39,257 nt of DNA. Source: Treponema sp. (GTDB taxonomy: Bacteria > Spirochaetota > Spirochaetia > Treponematales > Breznakiellaceae). Of the stretch, positions 38,715 to 39,257 are shown piece after piece; positions within the stretch are counted from its first letter, which is position 1; each line of letters opens with the position of its first letter. Where the stretch lies: assembly GCA_031258115.1 (NCBI GenBank), contig JAIRNJ010000208.1, forward strand, positions 1 to 39,257, in the 5' to 3' direction. A program made the translations under genes and the position numbers. The notes beneath the pieces are model-generated. The model worked only from the letters and a program-made list of their open reading frames with translations, did not search any database and was not told the origin of the DNA.

Positions 38715-39128
38715 CTATTCATTGTATTTTCCAATAGCATTACAAATGGCATTTACAACCTGTTTTGTATCCTTTTTGATTGAAGATTCCCAAAACCTCA
38801 AAACATGCCAGCCTTGTTTTTGTAAAGTCTCGGTCACGTAAATATCTCGTTCCCTGTTCCTTTTAAATTTCTTTTCCCAATATTCAATGTTTGTAGTTGG
38901 CATTATGACTTTTTGGGGATTGCAATGCCAAAAATCGGAGTCAATAAATACTACAATTTTTTTGCGTCTAAAAACAATATCCGGTTTTCCTATTATTTTA
39001 TCAACGTGTTTGGAAAAATATATTTTGCGATGTTTTAGCTCGTTCATTACAAGCAGTTCCGGCACAGTGTTTTTTGACCGTATCTGCTTCATGTTTTTAC
39101 GCCGTTGTTCCGGGGTTAGATAGTCCAT
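38715..39128 (-). CDS. Vsr-family very short patch repair-type endonuclease
   Basis: A 137-aa endonuclease of the Vsr fold (PD-(D/E)XK-like) that in well-known cases nicks at T:G mismatches made by deamination of 5-methylcytosine. Visible are TPEQRRKNMKQIRSKNTVPE, GKPDIVF (catalytic Asp), VVFIDSDFWHCNP and EYWEKKFKRNRERD, and WHVLRFWESSI. The usual HGCFWH is changed to IDSDFWH, so the zinc site may differ from E. coli Vsr. The gene is clearly richer in A/T than the rest of the window, which suggests import, typically with a restriction-modification locus. No methylase is inside the window. No Shine-Dalgarno is seen. Confidence 0.87.
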   Translation of the reverse strand: MDYLTPEQRRKNMKQIRSKNTVPELLVMNELKHRKIYFSKHVDKIIGKPDIVFRRKKIVVFIDSDFWHCNPQKVIMPTTNIEYWEKKFKRNRERDIYVTETLQKQGWHVLRFWESSIKKDTKQVVNAICNAIGKYNE

Positions 39129-39136
39129 AATATAAA

Positions 39137-39257
39137 TTAAACATGAAAATCCATGTAATATTCTTCATCTGAGAATTTATAGAATGTTACATCAGTTCTG
39201 CCATAATGTTCGAGATTTATCCGCCAAACAGGTGCTCCATTAGGTACACCAATTCTA
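39137..39257 (-). CDS. 3' end of an unidentified gene (partial)
   Basis: An open frame enters from the right edge of the window and ends in TAA at 39137-39139, giving the last 39 residues (RIGVPNGAPVWRINLEHYGR ... DEEYYMDFHV). It is missing from the ORF track because it has no start inside the window. It ends 8 nt before the Vsr-like gene on the same strand, so they are probably one operon, and a restriction or methylation function is a fair guess. Family not recognisable from this piece. Confidence 0.6.
   Translation of the reverse strand, partial: RIGVPNGAPVWRINLEHYGRTDVTFYKFSDEEYYMDFHV

Noticed and set aside
1-39257. CRISPR arrays, tRNA or rRNA genes, full insertion sequences, known riboswitches
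   Set aside because: None found when reading intergenic regions; repeats present are two-copy or tandem and lack the spacer pattern or transposase.

Overview
The window looks like chromosomal DNA from a spirochaete, most probably a termite-gut-type Treponema. This is inferred from gene style: a DUF2259-like secreted protein, BMP/PnrA nucleoside lipoprotein-type transport, many small secreted proteins with MKK-type signal peptides that lack a lipobox, and a moderately GC-rich coding body with AT-rich promoters. No rRNA, tRNA, CRISPR array, phage or intact insertion sequence was seen. There is one short MITE-like repeat and one AT-rich, probably imported, endonuclease gene at the right edge.

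Layout. (1) 1-2.7 kb: a cytoplasmic GH78 alpha-L-rhamnosidase on the minus strand, followed at its 3' side by a 16-nt poly-G tract (poly-C on plus). (2) 2.9-3.7 kb: an acyl-ACP thioesterase. (3) 3.8-13.1 kb: one long plus-strand catabolic operon. It holds a DeoR/GlpR-type regulator behind its own promoter and a GlpR-like operator, then a BtpA-family TIM-barrel protein, a BMP-type binding protein, a double-ATPase and two permeases of the nucleoside (Yuf/Bmp) ABC class, a TRZ/ATZ-type amidohydrolase (deaminase) and an FGGY sugar kinase. This set reads as uptake and breakdown of a nucleoside or a similar sugar-linked N-heterocycle. The exact pathway, including the role of BtpA, does not match one I know. 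(4) 13.1-19.5 kb, minus strand: ThuA-like and Gfo/Idh/MocA pair, a small secreted protein, a LarA-like (DUF2088) protein, a DUF4143 AAA ATPase behind a tandem palindromic repeat, and an integral membrane protein. (5) 19.6-21.9 kb: a DUF2259 protein (plus), then a second DUF4143 ATPase coupled to an unknown 144-aa protein (minus). (6) 22.1-26.0 kb, plus: a PfkB kinase, a pseudo-receiver/HATPase/cNMP-binding three-domain protein with a small helical partner, and D-Ala-D-Ala ligase. (7) 26.2-30.2 kb, minus: a hotdog thioesterase with its own leaderless promoter, and a trxB / GH3 / GNAT operon. (8) 30.4-34.4 kb: a transglutaminase-like/TPR secreted protein (plus), converging on a radical SAM/SPASM-like protein plus UGT-like glycosyltransferase operon (minus). 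(9) 34.6-38.5 kb, plus: a MATE transporter and an NfnA/NfnB-type electron-bifurcating transhydrogenase pair. (10) 38.5-39.3 kb: AT-rich, with a Vsr-family endonuclease and the tail of an upstream gene running off the window.

Regulatory signals are unusually readable. Two promoters with near-consensus -35/-10 boxes place the -10 exactly 6 nt before an ATG that has no Shine-Dalgarno, which points to leaderless mRNAs. Other unit-leading genes (ddl, the TPR gene, MATE, nfnA) also lack a Shine-Dalgarno, while genes inside operons carry strong AGGAGG-type sites. The most interesting items are the uncharacterised BtpA/amidohydrolase/kinase nucleoside operon with its GlpR-like operator and internal hairpins, the leaderless promoter pattern, the two-copy structured repeat flanked by AATTA-type direct repeats, and the three-domain signalling protein. 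All functional names come from reading motifs by eye; no database search was run.
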